Source of the DNA: Himantopus leucocephalus
Taxonomy: Eukaryota > Chordata > Aves > Charadriiformes > Recurvirostridae
Assembly (NCBI GenBank): GCA_003993805.1
Contig: RSEF01000031.1
Span: 59,190,563 to 59,254,562 of the forward strand
DNA length: 64,000 nucleotides
Direction of reading: 5' to 3'
Under the pieces are notes generated by a model. That model was not told where the DNA came from, did not search any database, and saw nothing but the letters and a program-made list of their open reading frames with translations. How positions within the stretch are numbered: position 1 is the first letter of the stretch; each line of letters begins with the position of its first letter. Below, in pieces: positions 10,217-29,524 of the stretch. A program made the position numbers and the translations under genes.

Positions 10217-13200
10217 GTAAATTTAAAAAAAGCTCTTCTTTCACCTTCATTTTGTGGGGATGTGTAGGCAACAGGGGTGTGGTGAGGGTCTGTCTAGACC
10301 TGCAGTGGCACTGAGTGAAAATGGGCCATCTAGGTTTGCATGGGTTTTCCCTTTGCTCTCCCCTCTGTATGCACAAAGATGACCTGACGCAGCTCTTTCT
10401 GTGCTCATTGCTAGGGTATGGACTGACTTTCAGGCCCAGACATCTGTGTTATATCAGGCTTTTAGCAGACAGTGTTGAAAAGAAATATCCATTTGAATGA
10501 CATAATTGATTTACATAATTAGCATATTGCTATCAGTTAAATCTTACTAGGTCAGTATGTACGCATTATTACTATGAAAAGTAATTGCTTGTTTGGAATT
10601 TTGACTAAATATGGTCACAGTGCATGCAACAAATCTGGCCAAGGCAATACACTAATCATTCAGCACTTCCCACCACGATGAAGATGAAACAAAAAAAGAT
10701 GACACCAGAGACACTGCCAGTGTAATTATACCTGCTAAACCAAACCTCCCATCTGGCTCTTGTATCCTCCCATATGCAGAGAAATGTGGATTGAAACAAG
10801 GCTGGCAGGGACCCCGAGGAGTCCGAAGCATCTCCCACTACAGCTAATCCACTGCTGACAGGTGTTTGTGCAACACGTCCCAGTGACAGAGATACTGCTC
10901 TCTCCCCATGCAACCTCCTGAGAAGCCTTTCTCGCATTGCTCCTTGTCCTCCCACCATGGCCACAGAGACGTTTCTTTCCTTCCTCTTTGCAGTGAGATT
11001 TTACGTCTTCCCCAACTTCTCAGACTAAATACTTTTTTTCCAAGCTCTGCTCATAGCTCTTGCTTTTCTGGCCTCTGAAGCTTCTGCTCCTCATCTTTCC
11101 TTGAGTGCTAAATATATATTTAGCCTCCAGCCCAGGTTCTGTTAATGTTAACTATAACGGAATGATGATTGCTTGGTGTGCCTTGCAGAGGACAGCCCCA
11201 CGTGGATGTCTCGGGGTGAAGCTTTATTTTTCCACTAACACAACTGTTGGTCACAACTGATTCATGTCCATTTTCAGCCCCTGGAAGACTGTATTCTGTC
11301 CATTACCCATTTTATGTTTGGGCAGCTGACATCCCTCCCTAAGTGCAGTACTTTGCTCTTGTTCTCCTTGAACCACATCTTAAAACGGATTATTCAGATT
11401 TGTGTTTATTGGGAGAGCAGCCCCAACTCTAGTGTCTCAAGTAAAATACAAGACTTCTTTGCAGACATGGCAAGCACGCTTCCAGCTGGACTCGGGCCAG
11501 ATGTAGTCTACTGACAACTATTTTTCCAGTTATGTAGGGGCTTTTTAGGACAATCAGCAGCATGTTGTTTTTGTAATCTGGACCTTTCTAATTGCTTCTC
11601 CTTTAATATCTCTAAAACAAAGGCACAGAGGAAAATCCCAGTACGAAACTTGACAATACATTGTGTTCTCTATTTGGTCTATGCTGTTCAGTATTCCTCT
11701 GCCAGCACAGTAGTGGCATATATCCTAGGAGAGAAGTGTATGTGCAAATATCCACAGATAATCATGCAGCCAAGTACTGAAACTTGCTTTTTGCTGGCAC
11801 GCTCCTCCCTTCCACCTTGTTGTTCTGCTCTTTGTCATTGTGCCCTTTAGTACATGATCTCTCTGCCTTTTTTCAAGATGTGTGACAGTATTTATATCTG
11901 AAACACGTATGCACAGCACATTTGGCAGCTAGGGATTTTTCACAGTGCTCCACGAGGCATTTCAGTGAGATTTGGGTCTCACTTCATTTACCCCTGCTCA
12001 TGAGTGGCCCTGGATGACCAGAACTCATGGTGATTTGACTGAAAACCTGCGCTTCTGGGGCACTTCTGAAGTCAGAGTAATATAAATCAGCATAAATTTG
12101 CACTTGATCTCGAGCTAACAGGCACAGCATTTGCAAATATATCTAAATTTTAATGGACTTTCCTGCCATCATCTTTCTTCAAATCCATGAGTCAATGTTA
12201 TGGTTTTTTCCCTTTAAAGATTTTTCCCTGTGATTTTAATGCAGATTTAAATGCAGCTCTCTTCATGACAAGAGCCCTGGAATGGCATCCTTCCTCTTTC
12301 CTGTTCCCAAAGCACATCAGCGGGACAACAGTTCTTCCAAAGCCCTAACCCAATACTCCTTTTGATAACTCAGACATCTGATACGTACTTCTGAACAGTT
12401 GAATCCTCTGGGGGCTCTTGAACACATTTCACATGGTCTTGGTTACTTTCCAATTATCTTATCTGCTTTTTCTGACAACTTTATACCTCTCTGCAGAAAC
12501 TGGCTAGACTACACCAGTTTTCAGCTGAAATTCTTCATGGGTAAGATTTTAACTACCTCAGAGGCTGGAGAATTCTCCTTGTTTTTGAAGGACATATCTC
12601 CCTTGACATATTTCCATGTGTTTTTGTCTTGTTATTTATTCTCTGCACCATTTTTTCTCTCCCCATGTAATTTTTTAATGTTCATCTTGGTTTGGAAGCT
12701 AGCTAGCAAGAATAACAACTGATAAACAGATGGAGTACAACTTTTATAAAAATAATCAGGGGATAAACCAAGATGAACTGAAACAGAAGAAATCAACATA
12801 GGAGAAATTTCACTTCATGTAAATGAAGATGTAATTTGATTAAGATTGGGTTTTCCTGTTTTTAAGGGAAAGTGATATTTCTTCTCATAATTCTTGATTA
12901 CATCTGCCTTTTACCACTAGCTGCTTCTGTGATAGCAAGAGAAACCCCCTCAATTTGTGTTTCAACCACTGCTGATATGAAGTGACCAGGCTGCAGGGAA
13001 CAGTCTTATGTTGGGAAACATCTCACTTTGGTTAGGTCTGTGTCCCCACCTCCTTTCAAACACTGTGGTCCCTAAAATGTTATTGGCCCACTCGTCCTCT
13101 TCTGCTGCTACCGTTCTTTGTCCACCTGTCACTTACATGACATAAAATTTCTAATAATAATCTGAAGTAATCTTTGCATATGATCTCATCAAGCTCTTGC

Positions 13201-14865
13201 TGCTCAGGATTAAGTGTTATAACAATGGTATGAATTGAGCTTGAAGATACTGACCATCCCTCCCCCTGGCTGCTTCACCACACCCTTGGGGTGGATTTGT
13301 GGGGGAAGATAACCTACCTTTAATGACAGAGCAGACAGGGTTGCAGAGGAATGGTCTTTTGCATTTTGCGGCTGCACACCGAATAGGGGCCTTGATTAAG
13401 GATGCTCAGGCTTCAGGAGTGAAGGCAGCTAATGCAGTCCAGATCTCCTGAGTGTCGATCAGTGCTTCAAATGCAGGATTTTTTCATTTCCCTAGCTAAA
13501 CATTTCTTTACTTCAGAAGGTCATTCCTGTTCCACATGTTGTTTAACATAAAAAAGATAAATTACACCGTCTGGCTGCATTCTGGCTTTCATGGAAGTGA
13601 GGAAGGAATAAACTAGCCCTGGTTAAAACCAAGCACACGGCAGCTGGGCTTCAATGACTTCAGCCAGCAGACTTCAAGGGCATCCATTGCTGTTGCAGAA
13701 AAGCTGCTGCCCTCATAGGATTCCCAATGGCCTCTGTCCTTCAGGTACTTTAGAGGGTTAGCACTGTTGGTAGTCGTCACCAAAACTTGTGGCCATCTGC
13801 TCTTGCCAAAACTATTGTCAGACCGTAAGTAAAGAAACTGCATCGACCCACCAGGTGATGAATTTGGCTAAACCCTTATCATGGCCCCCAGCTGTACCTT
13901 TCTGCATCACTGTGTCCTCACCCACACATATCAGCAGGTGTGATGGTCAGGAAGGATGTGAATCCACAAAGGACTTTAGCTGAGCTCGGCAAAAGTAATC
14001 TCTGCACGTGACTTCAAAGCTAGTTTTGCAACTCAGGCTTTCCAGAATGAGTACATAAATAATCAAATCACCAATCAATTGACTTATGCAACAAACCCTC
14101 AAACTTTCCAGTATGGTACAGTTTCTACTTTTTTTTTTTTCTTGCTGTTAGAGCAGATATTTCTGCTTTTGCCTTCTTCACAAACAGTGTCTGGTCTAAG
14201 GAACATTTAAACATTCAAAGCGCTTCTTATCAGTGAATGTTTCACATGGATGGAGGTAATACGTTAGGTAGGAGAGAGTTAGGTGTCTTGTTTTACCAGG
14301 CATCGTAAAGGTTTTGCTGCAGACAGCTGACAGATAAAAAAGGGGCTGAAAGGTGTCTGTGGAAAAAAGAAGAAAATTGGATGGGTGATTCTGTGAGATT
14401 AAAAATACAGGCAAATATTTAGTTTAAGAAGATTAAGAATTGCAGCTCACCACCTGTCTTTAATAGATGACACTTTAATATACAATTTACAGACAGGTAC
14501 GATTTTTAGAATGTATTGAAAAATGCTAAGATAACTCCCAGACATTATGTTTATTAGTAGAAGATGGCAATAAATGCATAGGAAAAGATGGGAATGAACT
14601 TGTCATAGACTGTGATGTGTGTTGTGATTTGAGCATAACCCTGCTTCATTAAAATTGTAGCTTTGTGGGTTTCCTAAAGGAAGCTGTTACTTTTTATACA
14701 GAGTTTCCTTTATGGTTTATGAGCCAGGCATACTGGCTTAAAGAACTGTAGTCCCATTAATGGATTCTGTCAGCCTGCCTAACCCCTGCACACCACTGCT
14801 AAGTGCAGCCGTTGTTATCAAGCCATTGACTGCTGTATTTCGCTGTTTTTTGCAAAATAATGTAG
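10217..14865 (+). other. MUSK intron within the CRD
   Basis: This 4.6-kb AT-rich intron lies between the two CRD exons. I see no exon, recognisable transposon or RNA gene in it; open frames are short and unremarkable. A T-run lies near 14130-14140. The acceptor is ataatgtag, with a weak pyrimidine tract. Confidence 0.7.
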
Positions 14866-15041
14866 AGAGAATTGCCTTGCTGTAAAGGATCTCTACTGCT
14901 TTAAGGAATGGCTCTCAATGGAGGAAAACTCTCAGAAGGGGATTTACAAGCCTGGGCTGATGCTGCTCACTCTTCCTGAATGCAACAGGCTGCCCAGCCT
15001 GCACCAGGACCCCAGCGCCTGCACCCGCATCCCTTTCTTCG
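14866..15041 (+). CDS. MUSK: MUSK exon: frizzled-like CRD, part 2
   Basis: The exon completes the [23 protein letters not shown], then [19 protein letters not shown] and [11 protein letters not shown]. It supplies the last four CRD cysteines, making ten in total, the frizzled-family count. The start at 14866 is set by the acceptor atgtag and by phase: one base (a) completes Arg from the previous exon. The donor is gtaagg and the exon ends one base into an Asp codon. Confidence 0.96.
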
Positions 15042-15460
15042 GTAAGGTGGCATCTGCTGCCCATTGTCTGGAGAGCTGTGTTCTTGGTGAGGGAAAGGGG
15101 GAATGATACAATCCATAATTTACAACTAAAGTAAAGGCTGATGGTGTGCATCGTCTTGCCAGCACCCGTGCACAGAACTGTTACAGCTGCATCAGCTGTT
15201 TGCCTGTCTTGTCCGACCAGGCTGTGGGAAAAATCCCTCAAGGAAATAAAGTCTGGCTCTTTATTGAGAGGGTCATAAAAACCTCATTGCCAAAATCAGT
15301 CTTAATGATGGCAAAATTGCCGTTCAGGTGCCATTGCAAAGAAACAAGCTGCTTAAGCACACTGCTGGGAGGGAACTTTTTCCCATTAGCATGCTCCTAA
15401 GAAAACACCCACTTATACAACATCCTGGACAACCCCTCTTTACATTTTGTCTTTTTACAG
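15042..15460 (+). other. Short MUSK intron
   Basis: This 419-nt intron has nothing recognisable inside. It ends in a good pyrimidine tract and ctttttacag. Confidence 0.8.
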
Positions 15461-15484
15461 ATTTTAAGAAGGAGAATATAACCA
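15461..15484 (+). CDS. MUSK: MUSK 24-nt linker exon after the CRD
   Basis: This small exon reads g|at-FKKENIT-a and encodes DFKKENIT plus one base of the next codon. It corresponds to the DYNKENLKT segment of mammalian MuSK just after the CRD. The acceptor ctttttacag and the donor gtaagt are both strong. It is symmetrical (phase 1 in, phase 1 out, 24 nt), so it can be included or skipped without breaking frame. NIT forms an N-glycosylation sequon. In this gene it joins the kringle; in mammals the matching segment runs straight to the membrane-proximal stalk. Confidence 0.9.
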
Positions 15485-18400
15485 GTAAGTAGACTGCTCC
15501 AGGCTCTATGTTTCTAGAGGTGGGCATGATATTGTTTGTTGAAGATGCAGCTTGCACAACATTTTTATGTTTTGCTCTGGTCCTGGCTAGCTGGATTCAG
15601 GCTATTACCAGTGAATGCCTGAACTTCCACATCCAAGGCATGGGGAAACACATTTCCAGCTCTTCAGGGCTTAGGGAGAACATGAGCTGGTAACTGTTGA
15701 AGGCTATTAGAGAGGCACGACGGTTTTAGGTGCTCCCCTCCAGCTGTTCCCCCTTCTTTCTACCCATTGCTTCTAGTTTTGCTTTACCTATATTTAGTAT
15801 TTCTGATACTACTACTGAAATCATCCCGGCCTTATATGTTGTTACTGATGTGGTTACCTATGTCAGGCTGGCCTTGCAAGACCTTATTACCCAAAAGGCC
15901 CCAGTGTTCTCCTCCACTCATCTCTAAAGTCTGATGATTTCTTGCGTGACCCCCCCCATTACCAACAGTGAGACCCAGCCATCCCTCGCAGCCCTGCTGT
16001 GACTTCTGTCAGCCTCCCGCCCTGCTGAAGGTCACAGCTGAAACATGCAAATCCAGCTCTTCCAACTGACGTGCAACTGTAGTTTAAAGCTCAGCCACTG
16101 AACTTGTCTTGTTGGAAAAAAGAAGAACAGTGCCTGCTTTCTACCACGCTTCCAAGCAGGCGACGTCTGCGTATTTGGCAGTGGCAGGCACCTTCTGCAT
16201 AGAGAAAGAAACTGAAAAAGGTGAAATCGAGGATTTGGGGGCATTTTCTTTCATGGGAAGGCCTTGGCTTCACCTGGCCACCCAATTCCCAGGCGCCCAA
16301 TGCAGCACACCTGGGAGACAAGTGCTTTAGCACCCCATGGGTGCTCCAGCATCACTGCCCAACACTTACAGCCCGCAGCTGCAGCCATACCCTCACTGGG
16401 GAAAGGAGCATGAGGGAGGGATGCCAGCAGATAAGTGGTGCATTCATAGTATGGTTTCATACTTGTTTGCAAGTTCAGGACATGGCCTGCGTCTCCTGTG
16501 TAAATGCCTGACCTTTCTGTTCAGCTTTCACAGTATTTTCCCAGGGTGACATTGCACAAGTGTGCACTATTCAGTCGTGAATCAGGGAAACATAACAACA
16601 TTTTAGTGATATTTCTCCCTCCTTTTTACTTAAGAGCCAGTGTTACGTGCACAAAGGTTTGGGGAGCATGAACTGAACTGTTTTCTAGCTTGCCCATCAA
16701 AGCTATTCATTAAAGCCCAGTTGGACCACCTTCACGTCCTCATTGTAGCAAGACCATGTATGAGAGCATCTGTATTTTCCAGGCCACCAAGGACTCAGGG
16801 GTGCTTCCTTAGTGTTGCTGTTGCTCCTAAAGCTCTCCACATTGCTTCTCTAAGGTGTCACACTGATGTTTATTTCAGATCTCTGCAAAAGTTTTTCTTC
16901 TTTTTTGGTTACTGGGTCAGTCACAAGGCAGGTTTCAGGCATTGGTTTCCTTGCCTTTGAATGCGAGACATTTAAAATGCTGGGCTCAGACACGCAACTG
17001 TGTTCCTGATCAGCGTAACAAGATTCTACACTTTGCAGAGCTACAGGCGCTGGTCAGGTGGGGGCTGCTCGCTTGTTGCAGATGTGAGGCGTAACTTGGT
17101 AACTTACACATCAGTCAAAGAAGTCCAAGTTAGAGCATTTTACTTTGCATTTGAGATAGGTTAAATGTGCTCATGAAGTCCATGGCTATTCCTATACTGA
17201 GGTTTTTGCGTGTCTTGGGCTACAGGAACTTGATCCTGTGTTCAAGCTCACCCACCTGGAGCAAAGGTTGTCATAGTGGTGTTTCTACCTACCCATGTGT
17301 AGTGCCTGGTGCCTGGTGAAAGTTCAGAAAGCTAAGGGTCTATAAAAGACCCATAACTGCAATCCTGAGTGCAGTGGGTGATGGAAGAAGAAAAGAGCAG
17401 GTAGTCATCATGATGCATTTACTATCCTGCTACAGGAGAAACAGGACAATCTGCGAGGTTAAATTAAAACACTTAGCCTTTGTCTCAAACTTGGATCAAA
17501 ACTTATACAAAGCTTTCATGAAGCTGAAAAAGATTTGCTTAAAAAAAATCTCTATTTTAGAACAGGTCAGGTTTCCTCCTGGTTTTCTTTTTCTGAGCTG
17601 CAAGTTTAAGAACACAATAGAAAAAAAATTATAACAACAGTGTTTTCTGGCTTGTTAATTTATCTAATAAGGTTAATAATGCAGTGAACCCTAATGCATG
17701 CCTTCAACCAGAGTGTTAGTCCCTAGTCAGCAAAGTTTACTTAAGCTTACCTAGCATGATTTACAGTGTGTAAGGCTGCATCTCCTCTGTTGTCTTCCTG
17801 CTTCATAATTTATGCCAGCATGCATTAAAATCTTCTATGAGGACAGGTGGTGCCTACATTTATGTTTTGGGAACATGTTAATGCAGTAAAAATCCTCTCA
17901 AGATTTTGTCCTTAATTTTTCTACAGCTGGAGTAAGTCTTGTGTATGGAAAGTGAACTACGCATTCTTCATTATGAAGAACATTATTTTATACTGATACT
18001 ATTCCTTCAGATCTGTAGTTGCCTTTAGTGGGTGGTTTCCACACATGCTGGAAACTATAGGCTGTTTTCAAACGTTCAGTCTAAGAGGACAAGCACTGTA
18101 CAGAGGTGGGGAGGAGGGATACCACTGTGGGACTTTATGCATCCCAGCCCTTTGCTACCTACCACAGCAACACGGGTATGTACCTCTTAGCGCCCCTGTA
18201 AGAGTGCAGGCTGGGAATCATGCAACCACTGCTGCAATGTGCTTTCTGCCTTGGCTTAGCATGGGTGGCTTCACTGTCATTCTGCTCTGCACTTTCTGCA
18301 TGGAAGGGGTGTGAACTGGGTAGATGCAGTGCAACCATCACAGGCGCATGGCCCATTTTCTCAATCTGAAAGAGCTCCAGTTACCTCTTTGGTGTTTTAC

Positions 18401-18621
18401 CAGATTTGATCCTATGTATTGAGCTCAAAATCCATTTAAGTGTGAACAGGAGGCTAAGCAGTTCCCTGTCTGCAGTTGTCTGGTCCTTTTATGTGCTTCA
18501 GATCTGTTGGTAATTGCCACATGGTCTTGTGTAACGACATGAAGTTTACTCTTGTAAATCCCCACTGCAGGACATGGTCTGAGATGACTTGACCCCATGT
18601 GTGTTGTTTTTTTTTTCCCAG
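15485..18621 (+). other. MUSK intron before the kringle exons
   Basis: This 3.1-kb AT-rich intron has no recognisable exon or repeat. It ends in a long T-run (about 18607-18616) and the acceptor tttttcccag. Confidence 0.75.
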
Positions 18622-18710
18622 GGACTTGCTACAGTGGTAATGGCCAGTTTTACCAGGGCTGGGCTAACATCACGGCCTCTGGCATTCCCTGCCAAAAGTG
18701 GAGTGATCAG
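18622..18710 (+). CDS. MUSK: MUSK exon: kringle domain, first half
   Basis: The exon encodes [20 protein letters not shown] followed by IPCQKWSDQ, the N-terminal part of a kringle with Cys1 and Cys2 separated as in plasminogen-type kringles. NIT is a further N-glycosylation sequon. The acceptor is a strong T-rich tract; the donor gtgtgc is weak. Phase is 1 in, 0 out, 89 nt. Kringle domains are known in MuSK of fish, frogs and birds and are absent from human and rodent MuSK. Confidence 0.94.
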
Positions 18711-19049
18711 GTGTGCATCAGTGTGAGACCCACCGAATGGAAAGCGATGCTTGAGATCTGCTTTTTCAAAGAGTTTCCGAGAGCCGGACAGCCCAGTCCC
18801 AGTGCAAGGGCTGAGCAGGGGACAGGTTTCCTTCATTCTTGAGTTCATTGGTGCTTCACACCCTCTTTGTATTTCAATCCCCAAGTTCCCCTTCCTGTGG
18901 CAAGATGCGTTCTCTGTCATTCTGGCAGGCTACTGAAAGGCTTTTACCTCTGCCTTTCTTTGCTCCTCTGTTTTGTTTGGTTTTGTTTTGCTAATATCAG
19001 CAGGAAAAATTATGCTGCAACACTAATTCAATTTGTTTCCTCCCTCAAG
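18711..19049 (+). other. Short intron splitting the kringle
   Basis: This 339-nt intron runs from the weak donor gtgtgc to the acceptor tccctcaag. Reading continues open from the first kringle exon for more than 40 codons, so intron retention would add a tail before stopping. Nothing else is visible. Confidence 0.8.
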
Positions 19050-19209
19050 GCTCCCCACTTGCACAGGAGGACTCCTCAGGTTTTCCCTGAGCTGTCTGAT
19101 GCTGAGAATTACTGCCGCAATCCAGGAGGTGAGAATGAACGTCCCTGGTGCTACACAAAAGATCCATCCGTGACCTGGGAATACTGCAGCGTGTCTCCCT
19201 GTGGAGATG
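19050..19209 (+). CDS. MUSK: MUSK exon: kringle domain, second half
   Basis: The exon encodes the kringle core: [18 protein letters not shown], then [13 protein letters not shown], supplying Cys3 to Cys6. Counting across both kringle exons, the six cysteines fall at relative positions 1, 22, 50, 62, 74 and 79, a textbook kringle layout. The acceptor is ccctcaag and the donor gtaggc. The exon begins on a codon boundary and ends one base into the next codon. The two kringle exons total 249 nt (83 codons) and are phase 1-1 as a unit, so the domain can be lost cleanly. Confidence 0.95.
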
Positions 19210-20461
19210 GTAGGCAACTGCAATTTATGATTTCTGCCACTGTGGTTGTTTTGGGGCCATGCAAGGTGTTTGCATCCTGAGTCCTCATGGTTGCTACAGT
19301 CTGTTCTGTCTTCTGGATTCGGCCTGTCCTGGTTCTTCTCATAGATTCATTCACCATCTTTAACCAAAAGGTGTAGCATGCACCTTAAAGATAGGAAAAC
19401 GAAGACAGACAAATTGAGCACCTTGCCCCAGACTATATTAAGGCCAAAGGATTAAATCAAATTTCCTGTGGTATTATGAAGAATGGATTTGCCACACTGT
19501 TTTGAGGAGAAGGTAGGGTTTTGGGCTATTTTACAAAGTTGGTTTGCTTCTGGCAATTTTTTTCAATCATAAAAACCAATTCTAACTAAAACTAAATCTG
19601 AAAAAGAAGAAAATGTCTTTGTTCTGTGATGCTGAAACTAACTCCTTCTGTTATTTCTTGTTCAAAAGACAGAACAATTTTTGAAACGTATTTCTTCCAA
19701 GATACAGTTTCTGGATCTCAGTGTTTGAAAATAAGACAATGCTGCGTGCACGGAGAACAGGGGTGCTGTGGACTTAAGGGATCAACAATCAATATCAGTT
19801 TAGTTGGCCTTAAAAGGAATGGTTTAAATTTCTTTCTGTTCTCAATCATTGTATGTACAGATTAGCATTTTCTAGAACGTCTCAGAAAGTACTCAGCAGA
19901 TGGCAACCTGTGTATTATTTTTTTTCCCCTAACAATACAGCCAAATGTATTTTACACTAGTTTACCATATTTGCTCCATAAAGACACTGAGATGCAAATT
20001 GTTGGAAGCAAGGGGATATTTCAGGAAAGTACCACTGTGTACTTACTTGGTCTTACACTCCTCCCTGCAGGTTCCTTTTAGGACACATGATACATTGTGG
20101 TCCACATTGTAGACCATTGATCTTTCCCACTGCAGACATTACTATACTTGAATACTGTTGAGACCGTCAGATGCAATCTCCTATCTGTAGCTCTTGCAAA
20201 CATTCCTTATGAAAACTCTGTTCCCAGCTCAAGGGGAACTGTGTCTTGGTCTTTACCAGATCCTGGGTTCTCACATTTGGCAAGCAGAAATGGGTTCTGC
20301 TTTCTGCAAACCAGGCTTCCCCCATGGTCCTCTGATGCAGTCATATGGTTGCATCTGTAATGTCAGTAATTCCCAGGACATCAGGCTGGCTCCATAAATA
20401 CCTTAGAGAAATCCCTATAAACTAGCAGAGGCATAACCTTCTGATTTTGTTTGCATTACAG
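19210..20461 (+). other. MUSK intron before the transmembrane exon
   Basis: This 1.25-kb intron has no recognisable coding exon or repeat family. A T-run lies near 19917-19925. It ends with gcattacag. Confidence 0.75.
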
Positions 20462-20651
20462 CATCGTTATCACTAGGAACAAGAAAACCAAATGGAGAGA
20501 CTCCAAATCTCCCCCCTCCTTCTCCCTTTTCCCCTACATACTCCATGACTGTTATCATCTCGATCATCTCCAGCTTTGCCCTGGTTGTAATCCTTGGCAT
20601 TGTCACCCTGGTTTGCTGCCGTCGGCGAAAGCAGTGGAAAAACAAAAAAAG
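20462..20651 (+). CDS. MUSK: MUSK exon: stalk and transmembrane helix
   Basis: The exon encodes a Pro/Ser-rich stalk ([15 protein letters not shown]), a hydrophobic helix [20 protein letters not shown] and the stop-transfer run [13 protein letters not shown]. This is the single membrane pass of MuSK, oriented with the kinase inside. The stalk differs from the mammalian one in sequence but has the same Ser/Pro character and the same [11 protein letters not shown] junction. Acceptor gcattacag, donor gtaaac; phase 1 in, 2 out, 190 nt. Confidence 0.96.
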
Positions 20652-28847
<8,196 letters not shown>

Positions 28848-29524
28848 GTGTGTGTGCTATTGGGAAACCGATGTGCCTGCTGTTCGAGTACATGGCCTAC
28901 GGGGATCTCAACGAGTACCTGCGTGACCGCTCGCCCCGCAACCTCTGCAGCCTGGTGCACAGTAGCCTGGACACACGGATCCGCCTCCCCAACCCCTTGG
29001 CATTGTGCTGCACCAGCCAGCTCTGCATTGCCAAGCAGGTGGCTGCTGGCATGGCATACCTCTCTGAGCGCAAGTTTGTCCACCGGGATTTGGCTACCAG
29101 GAACTGCCTGGTGGGAGAGAACATGGTGGTCAAAATCGCCGATTTTGGTCTATCGAGGAACATGTATTCCGCCGACTATTACAAAGCGAATGAGAATGAC
29201 GCCATCCCCATCCGCTGGATGCCTCCTGAGTCCATTTTCTACAACCGCTACACCACGGAGTCTGACGTGTGGGCCTATGGGGTGGTGCTGTGGGAGATCT
29301 TCTCCTATGGCATGCAGCCCTACTACGGGATGGCTCACGAGGAGGTCATCTACTACGTGAGGGATGGGAACGTCCTCTCCTGCCCGGACAATTGTCCCCT
29401 GGAGCTCTACAACCTGATGCGCCTCTGCTGGAGCAAACTGCCTGCTGACCGGCCAGGTTTTGCCAGCATCCACCGCATCTTGGAGCGCATGTATGAGAGG
29501 GCTGTCGCCACCCCATCGGTCTGA
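28848..29524 (+). CDS. MUSK: MUSK terminal exon: kinase C-lobe and stop
   Basis: One exon encodes the rest of the kinase: hinge [15 protein letters not shown], kinase insert, catalytic loop [15 protein letters not shown] in [12 protein letters not shown], activation loop [16 protein letters not shown] and the C-lobe to VATPSV with stop tga at 29522-29524. The activation-loop tyrosines (Tyr750/754/755 in rodent MuSK) are all present. The kinase insert, between YLRDRSP and QLCIAKQ, is the most divergent stretch relative to mammals and includes CCTSQLC. The C-terminus ends TPSV, keeping the final Ser-Val of mammalian MuSK. The exon is clearly more GC-rich than its flanks. It starts with two bases completing Gly. 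Confidence 0.98.

Noticed and set aside
28848..29360. 170-codon frame overlapping the kinase exon, and several minus-strand frames there
   Set aside because: These are shadows of the GC-rich MuSK kinase coding sequence.
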